From positions 1 through 49,903 of the forward strand of contig JAIPDO010000028.1 of NCBI GenBank assembly GCA_021737645.1: a DNA stretch of 49,903 nt, given 5' to 3'. Of this stretch, positions 25,157 through 33,969 are shown piece after piece (position 1 is the first letter of the stretch; the number at the start of each line of letters is the position of its first letter). A program made the position numbers and the translations under genes. This DNA comes from Desulfarculaceae bacterium. GTDB lineage: Bacteria; Desulfobacterota; Desulfarculia; Desulfarculales; Desulfarculaceae. Below the pieces are notes generated by a model, which saw only the letters and a program-made list of their open reading frames with translations, did no database searches and had not been told where the DNA came from.

Positions 25157-26104
25157 CTAGTTGGCCCGGAACATGAGGGCCTCGCCCCGGCGCAGGCGCT
25201 CGATGTTGGCGGCCAGTTGGCGGCCGATGGCCTCGAAGCTCTGCTCGGTGACCCCGCCGATGTGCGGGGTGGCCACCACCAGGGGATGGGTTACCAGGGG
25301 ATGCTCCGGCCCCGGCGGCTCGCTGGCGAAGACGTCCAAGCCCGCCCCTCCCAAGTGGCCCGAATCCAGGGCGGTTTTGAGGGCGGCCTCGTCCACCACC
25401 GTGCCGCGGCCCACGTTGACCAAAAACGCGCCCGGCCGCATGGCCGCCAAGGCCTTCTGGTCGAACATGCCCAGGGTGCTGGGGGTGGCGGTGAGGGTGG
25501 CGGCCACGAAATGGGCCTGGCCCAGCAGGCGGTGCAACTGGTCCGGCCCGGCCAGCTCGGCTAGCCCCAGGCGCTGGGCCAACTGGGGATCGGGGTGTGC
25601 CTTGACCGCGCTCACCTCCATGCCCAGGTTGACGAGCCGCCGGGCCAGGGCTTGGCCCACCCGGCCCAGGCCCACGATGAGGGCTCTGCGCCCGAACAGG
25701 GACATCCCCAGGGGTGCGCCCCAGGGCCCGGAACTGAACTGGTCCTGAAATTGGTTGAAGCGCCGGGCCACGGCCATCATAAGAAACACCGCGTGCTCCG
25801 AGGTGCTCTCGGCATTTTCCGCCGCCTGGTCGGCGGGCACGTTGCACACCGGGATTCCATCGGCGGTGGCCGCGGCGATGTCCACCCCCTCCAGGCCCAC
25901 TCCCCATTGGTGGATGAGCTTCAGGCCGCTGCCGGTTATCACCTCGGCGGGGATGCGGGCCATGGTGGGCACCACCACCTGGGCGCTCCGGCATGCCTCA
26001 TGCAAACGCTCCTCCGGGGTGGGGACTATCTCGTCGTCCGGCAGGTTGCGGGCCAGGGTCCGGGCCACGGCGGGGAAGTTGAGGCTGGCCACGATGATGC
26101 GCAT
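25157..26104 (-). CDS. D-2-hydroxyacid dehydrogenase family protein
   Basis: 315 residues, normal for the family. The NAD-binding Rossmann motif is VGLGRVG. The catalytic triad positions are visible: Arg in NVGRGTVVDE, Glu in DVFASEPPGPEHP, His in TPHIGGVTE. Members reduce 2-keto acids (glyoxylate, hydroxypyruvate, phosphohydroxypyruvate). The substrate cannot be assigned; without an ACT domain it is not a classical SerA. It is co-transcribed with the exported hydrolase downstream. AGAAAG precedes the start. Confidence 0.88.
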   Translation of the reverse strand: MRIIVASLNFPAVARTLARNLPDDEIVPTPEERLHEACRSAQVVVPTMARIPAEVITGSGLKLIHQWGVGLEGVDIAAATADGIPVCNVPADQAAENAESTSEHAVFLMMAVARRFNQFQDQFSSGPWGAPLGMSLFGRRALIVGLGRVGQALARRLVNLGMEVSAVKAHPDPQLAQRLGLAELAGPDQLHRLLGQAHFVAATLTATPSTLGMFDQKALAAMRPGAFLVNVGRGTVVDEAALKTALDSGHLGGAGLDVFASEPPGPEHPLVTHPLVVATPHIGGVTEQSFEAIGRQLAANIERLRRGEALMFRAN

Positions 26105-26158
26105 AAGCTTTCTCCAACTAATGTCATCATCCTACGGCAGGGAGCCCGGCCTGACAAG

Positions 26159-26189
26159 ACGGCCCGAACCGCTGGGCGGTTCGGGCCGT
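26159..26189 (-). terminator. Strong hairpin after the CheZ-tail protein gene
   Basis: ACGGCCCGAACCG / CGGTTCGGGCCGT with a five-base loop, 21 bases past the stop at 26210. The T-run on the minus strand is poor. Confidence 0.5.
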
Positions 26190-26209
26190 GGAACACAATA
26201 GGCGCGAAA

Positions 26210-27592
26210 CTAAAACCCCAGGGACTCCAACAGGCGGTCCACTTTCTTGGCGTCGGGCGAGGGCGGCTCGCCGGGCTCATCGGGAAGCTCCAAGCCCTTG
26301 AGGGCCCGCTCCACCTGGGCCTGGGCCTTCTGCTCGGCCTGGAAGGCGTTCACCGCCGGGTCTTTTTCCTTGGCGGTGAGCTTTACCTTGAGCCCGGCCA
26401 AGATGGCCAGCATCTGCACCAGGGCCTCGCCCATGCGGCGCGCCCCGGCTTGGTCGGCCGGGTCACCGGCTCCCTTGGCCAAGAGATTGTCCATCTGCGT
26501 CAACTGGCGCTCCACATCGCTCAGGCCCTGGAACCTGGCCGCTTGCTGTTGGGACTCGTCCTGCAGCAGGGCCTGGATTATCTCCCCCATCTCCGAAGGA
26601 GCCGACGGGGCGGAGCGCGACACCGACTGCACCCTGGCCAGGAAGCTCTCCACCTCTTCCAGCAAGGCCGGGTCGGGAGGCTGGGCGGCGCTGCCCAGCA
26701 CCTCGGCCTCCACATAGAGGTTGGTGTCCGGGAACAGCTGGTCCACCGTGGCCTGCATTTTTTGCAGGATCTGGCCGTAGCGGGAGTTGCCGGTGGTTTC
26801 CTCCAGGGCCGAGAGCACCGCGGGCAGCTGGAAGCGCACCACCCCACCAGGAGGCGGCTCCGAGGGGGCGGCCTGGTTGAGCAACTGCTCCAACTGGCGC
26901 TCGTCAAAGGCGGCGGGATCGTCCCACATGCTTTGCAAATGCTTGCGCACCGTCTGGTTGGTGCAGTGGTCGTAGACCGCCTGGAATATGCTGTCCAGGC
27001 CGAAGCGGAAGCCCACGGCCTGGCCGTTTTGCACCCTGGACTTGGCCACCAGAGTCATAAGCTCCTGGGCCCGTTTGGCCAGGGGGGCCAGGGGGCTTTG
27101 CCCGCCCACGGTAGATTTTTCCACCGCCGAAAGTAGCTTGCTTCGGTCATCGGCGTTTTGGCGCTGCTGTTCGGCGGCCTTTTTTAATCCCGCCAAGAGC
27201 TTGCGGGTTTTTTCCAGGGAGCGGCCCATCTCCTGAGTCAGTTCTTCCATGGCCGGGGCCTTGGCGCCCTGGTTGCCCGGCTTGTCCAAAGAGGTGGCCA
27301 CGCGGCGGGCCAGCAAGCCCACCTCGCGGTAAATGTCGTGGCACAGCTCGCTGTAATAGTCCGCCGCCGGAGGAGCCAGGGCCGGGGATGCCTCCCCGCC
27401 GGGCAATTCACGGCGGGCCTCCTGGGCCGGGCGCTCCAGGCCGGGCAGGGCCTGCTGGGAGGCCGGGGGCAGGGTGCGGGCGCCCTCGCCCAGGGCGGTG
27501 ACGCTGACCTGGTACACCGCTTCCTGGGTGCGGATGGTCATCACCCCGCCGGAAAATTCCAATACGATGTCCGGTCCTTCAGTGGGACTCAT
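26210..27592 (-). CDS. Helical protein with a CheZ-like C-terminal CheY-binding tail
   Basis: 460 residues, no recognised enzyme domain. An Ala/Pro-rich N-terminal part is followed by long helices and coiled coils (e.g. EELTQEMGRSLEKTRKLLAGL). The extreme C-terminus is KKVDRLLESLGF. The CheY-binding peptide at the end of enterobacterial CheZ reads QVDDLLDSLGF, so the match is close and in the same terminal place. The CheZ active-site helix (QDFQDLTGQ) is not present. I infer a response-regulator-binding scaffold or unusual phosphatase. It overlaps queH by ATGA (27589-27592), although no functional link is obvious. Confidence 0.6.
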   Translation of the reverse strand: MSPTEGPDIVLEFSGGVMTIRTQEAVYQVSVTALGEGARTLPPASQQALPGLERPAQEARRELPGGEASPALAPPAADYYSELCHDIYREVGLLARRVATSLDKPGNQGAKAPAMEELTQEMGRSLEKTRKLLAGLKKAAEQQRQNADDRSKLLSAVEKSTVGGQSPLAPLAKRAQELMTLVAKSRVQNGQAVGFRFGLDSIFQAVYDHCTNQTVRKHLQSMWDDPAAFDERQLEQLLNQAAPSEPPPGGVVRFQLPAVLSALEETTGNSRYGQILQKMQATVDQLFPDTNLYVEAEVLGSAAQPPDPALLEEVESFLARVQSVSRSAPSAPSEMGEIIQALLQDESQQQAARFQGLSDVERQLTQMDNLLAKGAGDPADQAGARRMGEALVQMLAILAGLKVKLTAKEKDPAVNAFQAEQKAQAQVERALKGLELPDEPGEPPSPDAKKVDRLLESLGF

Positions 27593-28149
27593 GCTGTCAG
27601 CTCCGGCCGGGCAGGCCTTGCTTGGTTTAGGTAGCGGTCGCGCTCGGAAAAGATGCAGCCGCAGTATTGTTGGCGATACATCTCCTGCTCCTGGGAGCGC
27701 TCAATGCCCTGACGCCAATAGGGCCGCCAGTCGCGATATAGAAACTTCACCCCCCGCCTTTTGCCCGCCGCCTGGCCCAACTCCTTGATTAGTTCATGCT
27801 TCTGCCGCACCGAGTATAGCAGAGTGGTGCTGTAATAGTCATAACCGCCGCGTTTGGCCACCGCCGCCGCCCGGTCCAGGCGCTGGGCCAGGCAAGGGGC
27901 GCAACGTTGGTTTTCCCGCCAGGCCACGTTGCGCAGCCAAGCCTCGGGCTCGTATTCGTCCTGCACGATCAGCGGCAGATCCTCCCGGGTGGCCCAGGCC
28001 TCCAGGGTCTCGCGCCGCCGCACGTTTTCGGTGTAGGGCATTATGTTGGGGTTGTAGAACAGCCCCCGCAACTCCGCGCCCTCTTCCCTTAGCGCCGCCA
28101 CAGGCATGATAGCGCAGGGACCGCAGCATATGTGCAGTAAAACACGCAT
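27589..28149 (-). CDS. queH: Epoxyqueuosine reductase QueH
   Basis: 186 residues. QueH converts epoxyqueuosine to queuosine in tRNA in organisms without QueG. Family cysteine motifs are all visible: HICCGPC near the N-terminus, RCAPC in the middle and YCGC near the C-terminus, ligands of the [4Fe-4S] cluster and adjacent iron site. The start is ATG at 28149. Its stop overlaps the start of the CheZ-tail gene. Confidence 0.93.
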   Translation of the reverse strand: MRVLLHICCGPCAIMPVAALREEGAELRGLFYNPNIMPYTENVRRRETLEAWATREDLPLIVQDEYEPEAWLRNVAWRENQRCAPCLAQRLDRAAAVAKRGGYDYYSTTLLYSVRQKHELIKELGQAAGKRRGVKFLYRDWRPYWRQGIERSQEQEMYRQQYCGCIFSERDRYLNQARPARPELTA

Positions 28150-28191
28150 GTTGCTAGTCTAACGCAACAATCCCTCTAGGGATAGAGGGCC

Positions 28192-28815
28192 TTAATCGCT
28201 TTTTGCCGCCCATTCCAATTCTATTACCAGGATATGGGCCAGAGCGGCCAGGCACTCCAAGTCCAGGAAGTTGGGGGAGGTGATGTCAAAGAACACCTTG
28301 GCTTCGGCCGGAAACTCATCATCCGCGTCGTAAAAGCGTAGCTCCAAGGGAAGCTTGGGCAGGGCCGTGAAGCGCCAGGCCCCGTCATGGGGGCTGGAGG
28401 TCTCCAACACCTCGCCGCCCAGGGAGGCGGCCGCGCGTTTGAGTTCGGGCAGGCGGCCCGCGAAGCCCTCGGCCAGTCGCTGGTAGGTGATGGATTGCAA
28501 GGCGCGGGCAAAGTCCGCCCCGCCGGGCAGGTCCCGGTAGGGGACCATGCGTCCGGCGGGCTCTCCGCTGCCTGAGTGCAGCAGGTACCAGGCCAAAACG
28601 ATGCGCTGGGTGATGAAGGCCTCGCCGCCATCGGCCCGGCTTACCCCGTCCGGCCCCACCAGATACTCCCGGCCCAGCAGGCGCACCCGGCACTTGCCCT
28701 CCAACCGCTCCAGGCCCAGGGAGGCGGCGGCGGTGGCTAGGTCCGCTCCGGCCAGACGCTCCACCAGGCCCTGGTAAACCTTTTCGTATACGTCGGGCTT
28801 TTCCGAATCAAACAA
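28192..28815 (-). CDS. DUF3786 domain protein
   Basis: 207 residues. The C-terminal half (LPLELRFYDADDEFPAEAKVFFD then CLAALAHILVIELEW) is the DUF3786 pattern common in Desulfobacterota and clostridia; function unknown, possibly corrinoid-related from its usual company, but not here. The TTG start at 28815 follows a GGAGGAAG that overlaps the end of the upstream KdsC-like gene; only two bases separate them, so they are co-translated. Confidence 0.75.
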   Translation of the reverse strand: MFDSEKPDVYEKVYQGLVERLAGADLATAAASLGLERLEGKCRVRLLGREYLVGPDGVSRADGGEAFITQRIVLAWYLLHSGSGEPAGRMVPYRDLPGGADFARALQSITYQRLAEGFAGRLPELKRAAASLGGEVLETSSPHDGAWRFTALPKLPLELRFYDADDEFPAEAKVFFDITSPNFLDLECLAALAHILVIELEWAAKSD

Positions 28816-28817
28816 GG

Positions 28818-29366
28818 TTAGACTTCCTCCGGCACGTAGTCGGCCAGCAAAAGATCCACCACTTCGCGCACCGCTCCCCGCCCCGCCGGGGCTTCGGTGA
28901 CCATGTGGCACATGCCGCGCACCCACATGGGAGACTCGGGCGGGCAGACAGCCAGGCCGGCCAGGCCCAGGGCGGGCAGGTCGTCGAAGTCCCGGCCCAG
29001 GTACACCGCTTCCATGGATTTGACCTGCTGTTCCCAGGTGACCTGCTTGAACAGGATGTCCTTGTCCCCGCCCGAGGTGCGCAGGGTGGCCCCCAGGCGC
29101 GAGGCCAGCTCCTCGGCCACGGCCAGGCCGGGGCGGGCCACGATGACCAGCATGCGCCCAGCCTTTAGCCAGGACTCCAGGCCCAGGACATCGGCCCGGT
29201 ACAGGGCCAGGCTCTCGCTGCCGTCCGCGGACAGATAGCTCACCCCGTCGGTGAGGCCTCCTTCCAACTCCACCATCAGCAGCTTGGCCGCGGCGATGCG
29301 CTGCTCCATGGCCATTTCTTCCTGGGGCACCTTGGGGGCGATGGCTTGGGGAATGGTGGGCTCCAT
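28818..29366 (-). CDS. KdsC-like HAD-fold protein lacking catalytic aspartates
   Basis: 182 residues. Order and spacing match KdsC, the tetrameric HAD phosphatase of KDO biosynthesis: MVELEGGLTDG, VIVARPG, TSGGDKDIL, AVYLGRDFDDLPAL, GLAVCPPESP, and APAGRGAVREVVDLLL. The nucleophile and acid-base aspartates of DxDG are Glu33 and Glu35, the motif II threonine is Ala77, and GDD reads GRD (R125). The lysine K102 is kept. I infer no phosphatase activity and perhaps a regulatory or structural role with the DUF3786 partner. GGAGGA precedes the ATG. Confidence 0.72.
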   Translation of the reverse strand: MEPTIPQAIAPKVPQEEMAMEQRIAAAKLLMVELEGGLTDGVSYLSADGSESLALYRADVLGLESWLKAGRMLVIVARPGLAVAEELASRLGATLRTSGGDKDILFKQVTWEQQVKSMEAVYLGRDFDDLPALGLAGLAVCPPESPMWVRGMCHMVTEAPAGRGAVREVVDLLLADYVPEEV

Positions 29367-29490
29367 GCTGGCGATCCTCCATGTCTGGGCGGGCGGCCAA
29401 GTAAAACACCGGGGCGGGCGCTTGGCCCGTCCCGGCTAAGTTAACTTTAACGGCTCGGTAAATAAAGCCTTTTTTGCCCGGCCCCGGTTG

Positions 29491-30525
29491 TCAGTTTAAC
29501 AGGGCCGCTACCCGGGTGTTGACCAGCTCCAGGGCCAGGGGGGCGCTCTGCCCGCTCATGCCGCTGACCTCGGAGGCAGGGGCCAAGACGTCCAGGGTCA
29601 CCGGGTGGGCGATCTTGCCCGCCTTGTCCACCGCCGCCTCGGCGTTGGTTATCACCAGATGAGGCATGGTGAAACCAAGGCCGTAGTTGACCCCGGACTC
29701 GATCTCCCCGCCGGTGAAGGCGATGGCCAGCTTCTTTTGGGTGTGGCTGCCCAGGTCGCTCAGATAGGTGTCGCTGGTGTAGGTGGGGAACTCCAGGGTG
29801 AGGCTCACCTCGGGAAAGGCCCCCGTGGTGGGCTCGCTGATTTTGTCGCCGTTTCCGGCCAGGTGGTCGCCCGCGAGGCTCCGCTTGAGGCTCAGGGAAA
29901 AGCGGCTGGGATGTATGGCGTCGCCGGAGGCCAGGGCCGCGTCCGAGGCGTCGTTCATGAGGAAAGACGCCTGGCGGAACAGCACCCGCTCGCCTCTGAC
30001 CGGCGCGGCCAAGGCGCTCATGGCCGCCAGGGTGTTGGCCCCGCTGCCGGTGTTCAGGCTCAGGCCGTCGCAGATCAGGTCGAAGCTTACGGTGACCGGC
30101 TGGCCCGCCGCGCCTTCGATGGTCAGGCCGTCCACCTTGACCGAGGCGAACTCGTGCACCGAGAACCCCTTGGCCACGGCCAGGGTGCCGAACAGGCCGT
30201 CCAGGCCGCCGGTCATGTCCAGGCGGTGCTTGAAGCCGGTGTCGCCCTGGGCGCTGGGGGCTTCGGCCGAGCCCAGGGCCAGGGCCAACAGCACCCCCAG
30301 GCTCTGGTAGCGCAGATAGGCCCCCAGGGCCCCGCCGCAGGTGATCAGCCCCTGGTCGCTGGCGGTGTAAAAGCTCTGGCCCGCCGAATCGTCGGGCAGG
30401 TGCTCGATGGACTGGCTCACCGACTCGTTGGTGATGTACAGGGCGTTGCCGTCGGTGCAGGCCACGGCCTGGCCCCAGGTGGCGGCCTGGGCAAAGGCGG
30501 CCTTGATTTCCTTGCCGCTGCTCAT
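29491..30525 (-). CDS. Phage tail tube-like protein
   Basis: 344 residues, beta-rich and low in charge. It matches the general pattern of Siphoviridae-type major tail/tail tube proteins: a repeated immunoglobulin-like layout with VKVDGLTIEGAAGQPVTVSFDLICDGL and a late PEVSLTLEF segment. It is the last phage-type gene in the leftward block; no tape measure or baseplate gene follows. The start has AAGGAGAG upstream. Identification rests mainly on position after the tail completion genes. Confidence 0.6.
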   Translation of the reverse strand: MSSGKEIKAAFAQAATWGQAVACTDGNALYITNESVSQSIEHLPDDSAGQSFYTASDQGLITCGGALGAYLRYQSLGVLLALALGSAEAPSAQGDTGFKHRLDMTGGLDGLFGTLAVAKGFSVHEFASVKVDGLTIEGAAGQPVTVSFDLICDGLSLNTGSGANTLAAMSALAAPVRGERVLFRQASFLMNDASDAALASGDAIHPSRFSLSLKRSLAGDHLAGNGDKISEPTTGAFPEVSLTLEFPTYTSDTYLSDLGSHTQKKLAIAFTGGEIESGVNYGLGFTMPHLVITNAEAAVDKAGKIAHPVTLDVLAPASEVSGMSGQSAPLALELVNTRVAALLN

Positions 30526-30553
30526 GTCTCTCTCCTTAATTTAGAGTATGTGC

Positions 30554-30982
30554 TCAAATAATTCCAAGAGCCGATTCGTAGCTAACGCTCAGCTCCAGGT
30601 CGAAAATCCCCAGGGGGTCGCCCGCCCCGCCCTCGTAAAGTTCAAGGGCCCCGGCGGTGGTGATAGCCCAGTGGGGGTTCAGCTCCGGGTCGGCCAGGGC
30701 GGCCATGACGCTGACGATAAGCGCATCCAACTGACTGAAATCGCTGTCCACCGCGTGCACCGCCCCCCATAGGTGCAACACCAGGCGGCGCTGGGCGCTG
30801 CGGTCGCTTTCTTCTTTGGTTTCGATCTGTTGGTTGAACAGAGCCAGGCCGGGCAGCTCGGGCAGCTCGTGGGCCAGGTGGATGCCGCGCACCACCGTGG
30901 CCGCGGCCAGGGGCTGGCCCTGGGCCGGGCCCATGGCCCTGAGGCAGGTGAGAAGATCGCTTATGATCTGGGCGCGGGTCAT
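30554..30982 (-). CDS. Phage tail terminator/minor tail-like protein
   Basis: 142 residues. Size, fold pattern (RAQIISDLLTCLRAM ... LVLHLWGAV ... LELSVSYES) and place between the gp10-like gene and the tail tube gene fit a tail-completion protein. Its ATG overlaps the stop of the gp10-like gene (30979-30982). Confidence 0.6.
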   Translation of the reverse strand: MTRAQIISDLLTCLRAMGPAQGQPLAAATVVRGIHLAHELPELPGLALFNQQIETKEESDRSAQRRLVLHLWGAVHAVDSDFSQLDALIVSVMAALADPELNPHWAITTAGALELYEGGAGDPLGIFDLELSVSYESALGII

Positions 30983-31401
30983 GCCATGGCCTCCATTAGC
31001 TTTTGGGCGATGATTTCCCGGAGAGCCTCGGCGGCGGCCTCGGCTCCGGGTCGCAGATAAGGCCGGGCGGGCAGCTCCACCCGCTGCTTTTGCACCCAGC
31101 GGCCCTGCACCTGAAATTTTAGGTATTTACGCTGCTTAGCCTGAATAACCGCCCCGTATTCCTGGGCGGCGGCATAGGGCGTGTCCGCGCTGATGCGGCC
31201 CACCCAGGTGTCGCCGTCCTGATAGACCTCGGTGCGAAGGCTGTTCGCCAGGCGGCCGGTGCGTATCTGGGGCCCGCCCCCGCCGGGGCGCATGCGCTCC
31301 AGAGAGGTGGCCAAGCCAACTTGAAGCGCTTGCTCTAACGAGGCTCGCAGCACCTCGGGCAAGACCCTCTCCAAGCGGGTGAAGGGGTTTTCGCCGCTCA
31401 C
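30979..31401 (-). CDS. HK97 gp10-family phage protein
   Basis: 140 residues. Contains the family motif region TGRLANSLR followed by ADTPYAAAQEYGAVI and a C-terminal PARPYLRPGAE segment, typical of HK97 gp10 head-tail proteins. It overlaps its neighbours on both sides by four bases. Confidence 0.82.
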   Translation of the reverse strand: MSGENPFTRLERVLPEVLRASLEQALQVGLATSLERMRPGGGGPQIRTGRLANSLRTEVYQDGDTWVGRISADTPYAAAQEYGAVIQAKQRKYLKFQVQGRWVQKQRVELPARPYLRPGAEAAAEALREIIAQKLMEAMA

Positions 31402-32009
31402 AGCAAGCTCCGGTTGCGGTAGCGCTCCAAGACCGCCTTTACCTGGGGCAACAGGGCCCCGGAGTGGTAGCTAACCGAGCCGTCGGCCAGGGTGCGGGCG
31501 CTCACGCCCAAACGGCCCTGGCCCGCGGCCGACTCCTGAAAGCGCACCGCGGTTTGCTCCACCGCCGCCTGGGCCAGGTCCGGCGGGGCGGCGCCAAAAC
31601 CGGCCCGGTACACCAGCCCCACGTTGTGTCCTCCTCTCGGGAAGACCTGGCCCAACAGGCTGAGCACCCCGGCCCCGCCGTCCAACAGCCAACCCACCCC
31701 ACCGTTGTTGGAGGCGCTGATGCTTTGGCCCTCCACCACAAGGGTGCTCAGGCTGATCACCGGGTACTGGGGCAAAAGCAGCTCGGGATAGCCCGAGCCC
31801 GAGAGTAGGGCGTTGTCCGGGTCATAGGCCGGGTCGCCGCTCACATAGGAGTAGTCACGGGCCATGAGCTTGCGGCCGCAAAAGGCGTTGAACTGGGCGC
31901 TCACCGCCTCGATGAGCCCTTCCAACAGGGCGTCGTGGCTGGTGGCGCTCAGGCCCAGGTATTGCTTCACCTGGGCCAGGGAGGTCAGGGCATCAATCGA
32001 TAAGGCCAT
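31398..32009 (-). CDS. Phage head-tail connector protein (gp6-like)
   Basis: 203 residues. The N-terminus (LTSLAQVKQYLGLSATSHDALLEGLIEAVSAQFNAFCGR) is the helical pattern of gp6-like DNA packaging/connector proteins, followed by a beta-hairpin region. It lies directly after the major capsid gene, the usual place. Confidence 0.82.
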   Translation of the reverse strand: MALSIDALTSLAQVKQYLGLSATSHDALLEGLIEAVSAQFNAFCGRKLMARDYSYVSGDPAYDPDNALLSGSGYPELLLPQYPVISLSTLVVEGQSISASNNGGVGWLLDGGAGVLSLLGQVFPRGGHNVGLVYRAGFGAAPPDLAQAAVEQTAVRFQESAAGQGRLGVSARTLADGSVSYHSGALLPQVKAVLERYRNRSLL

Positions 32010-32065
32010 GGCTCGGCTCCGGTAAAGGCCCCGGAGGCGCGGGCCTCCGACGCGCGTGGGTTCAC

Positions 32066-33298
32066 TTAGGCGGTGGGCACCGCGCTCAGCATGGCGAAGC
32101 GCTTCTCGTCGCTCAGGTTGAAGCCGATGCGCACCTCGGCCAAAAAGGCGGTCTGGTTGTAGGAGAAGTAGGGCTCGGCCCAGGGGTTGGTCTTGACCAC
32201 CAGGCCCTGGCGCTGGCCCACCAGGGCGCTGCCGGCGAAGTCTCCCGAGAACAGGCGGGTCTGGTTGGTCTCGCTGCCCAGGTTGGTGAGGATGTTGGGG
32301 TCGCGCACGAAAGGCTCACCCCACACCAAGGGCTTGCCCTCGCCCTCGGCCCGGGGCTGGCCGGGGTGGCGGTAGATGTAGTCGCCGTTGTCGTCCTTTA
32401 GGGTCATCAGGACCTTCTCGGCCTTGGGGTGGCCCAATACCGGCACCGAGGCGGCGTGGGGGGCGTTTTGGTATACCGCGAAGATCAGCCCGGCAAGGTC
32501 ATCGAAGCTCAGGCTGCCGCTCACGCCCAGGGCGTTGGTGGAAATTTTGCCCGCCAGGCCGGTGATGGGGTCGGTGGCCGCGCCGGTTCCCCGCAGGCAG
32601 GCCACGTCAAAGGCCTGGCCGATGGTTTCGGCGAACAGGTTTTGCAGCACCTGGTCCACGCCGGGGTCGGAGTCGTCCAATAGCTGGTTGCTCACCACCA
32701 CCTTTACCGCCAGAACGTGGGAGGTCAGGGCCAGTTGGCCGAAGGTGGCCTCGCTGGGCGGCTTCTCGCCGTGGGCCACGCCGTCGCCCAGGCCGTAGGT
32801 CTCGGTGTCGGTCGCCTCGGGCACCCAGTAGGCGGTGAGCCCCCCGCTGATGGTGGGGAAGGTGATCTGGCGCCCGGCCATGGGCACCTGGCGGCACAGG
32901 GACTTGATGGCGCTGAAATTGTTGACCAGGTTCAACACCTCACCGGCCTGCTCGCTGGGCACCAGGTATCCCCCGGCGGTGGTGGCTCCTTCGCGCAGGT
33001 CCTTGGCCTGGGGCGCTTCCATCTGCTTCATGGCCGGGGCGCTCAGGCTCACCAGCTCCCCGGCTTCCAAATGGCGCGGGGCCTGGCCCATGCCCAGACG
33101 GCGCACGTCGCCCAGATATTTGCTGATGCCCAGGCCGCCGCCCGGCAGCTCGGCCCCCAGGGATACCTGGCGGGGCTCCACCGCGGTGAGTAGTTTTTCC
33201 AGGCGCCCGTCGATGAGCCCCTTGAGGCTCTCTTCGTCCAGGGACAGGCCGGTGGCCTGCTCCAACAGCTCGATGATCTTGGCTTGCTTCATGTTCAA
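32066..33298 (-). CDS. Phage major capsid protein, HK97 family
   Basis: 410 residues. An N-terminal helical delta-domain-like stretch (1-100) is followed by the HK97 fold: TTAGGYLVPSEQAGEVLNLV, QITFPTISGG, SNQLLDDSDPGVDQVLQNLFAETIGQAFDVACLRGTG, and the C-terminal FLAEVRIGFNLSDEKRFAMLS. It lies after the prohead protease as in HK97. There is no sign of decay. Confidence 0.92.
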   Translation of the reverse strand: MNMKQAKIIELLEQATGLSLDEESLKGLIDGRLEKLLTAVEPRQVSLGAELPGGGLGISKYLGDVRRLGMGQAPRHLEAGELVSLSAPAMKQMEAPQAKDLREGATTAGGYLVPSEQAGEVLNLVNNFSAIKSLCRQVPMAGRQITFPTISGGLTAYWVPEATDTETYGLGDGVAHGEKPPSEATFGQLALTSHVLAVKVVVSNQLLDDSDPGVDQVLQNLFAETIGQAFDVACLRGTGAATDPITGLAGKISTNALGVSGSLSFDDLAGLIFAVYQNAPHAASVPVLGHPKAEKVLMTLKDDNGDYIYRHPGQPRAEGEGKPLVWGEPFVRDPNILTNLGSETNQTRLFSGDFAGSALVGQRQGLVVKTNPWAEPYFSYNQTAFLAEVRIGFNLSDEKRFAMLSAVPTA

Positions 33299-33321
33299 AG
33301 CTCCTAAGCGATAGGTTGGTT

Positions 33322-33969
33322 TCAGTTAAGAAGGCCCAGGTGGTAGCGCAGGCGGGCCATGACCAGCTCGCCCAGGGCCGCCTGGGCCAGGGCCCGCGCG
33401 GCCTTGGGATGGGCCGCGCCGGGGGTGCCCGGAGTCCGCGCCGGGAAAGGGGTGGTGGTCGCCGCCGGGGTGGGGGTGGGTCGCGGACTGCCAAGCCCCA
33501 GAGCCACCAAGGCCTCGGGGTTGGCCGGCAGGGTGACGCAGGAGATCTCGTACAGCTCCTGCTTGGTGTAACGGGTTCCGGTCAAAGAGCGGTCGCCCAC
33601 CGCGTGGGTGGCCACCTCGCTTTCCAGGGGGGCGAAGCCCACGGAAAAGGCCCGCAGGTAGCCGCCCTTGTAGAGGCGATAGATGGTGTCGGCAAAGGCG
33701 TATTCCTCGGCGGTGGGGAACTGGGCCTTGAAAAGCAGGCGGCCTTTATCCACTTTCACCGCCAGGGCCCTGGCCACCGGGGGCGAGGCATAGTCGTGGG
33801 CCCAGGGGATCACCGGGTTTTTGAGGAAGTTGGCGAAGTCCCAGCCGGTTGGCTCGATGAGGTCCCCCTGGCGGTCCACGGTGGGGCTGGAGGCCACCGC
33901 CCAGAAGGTGCGGGTCGCCTCGTCGGCTTGGCCCACCTCGAAGTCCATAACCTTGTGCACCAGTTTCAT
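33322..33969 (-). CDS. Phage prohead protease, HK97 family
   Basis: 215 residues. Serine protease pattern of HK97 gp4: VIPWAHDY (His) and YLRAFSVGF (Ser), with EISCVTLPANPEAL following. It cleaves the capsid delta domain during maturation. I chose the ATG at 33969, with GGAGAA upstream and an ATGA overlap with the portal gene. The C-terminal ~60 residues are Pro/Ala-rich. Confidence 0.9.
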   Translation of the reverse strand: MKLVHKVMDFEVGQADEATRTFWAVASSPTVDRQGDLIEPTGWDFANFLKNPVIPWAHDYASPPVARALAVKVDKGRLLFKAQFPTAEEYAFADTIYRLYKGGYLRAFSVGFAPLESEVATHAVGDRSLTGTRYTKQELYEISCVTLPANPEALVALGLGSPRPTPTPAATTTPFPARTPGTPGAAHPKAARALAQAALGELVMARLRYHLGLLN

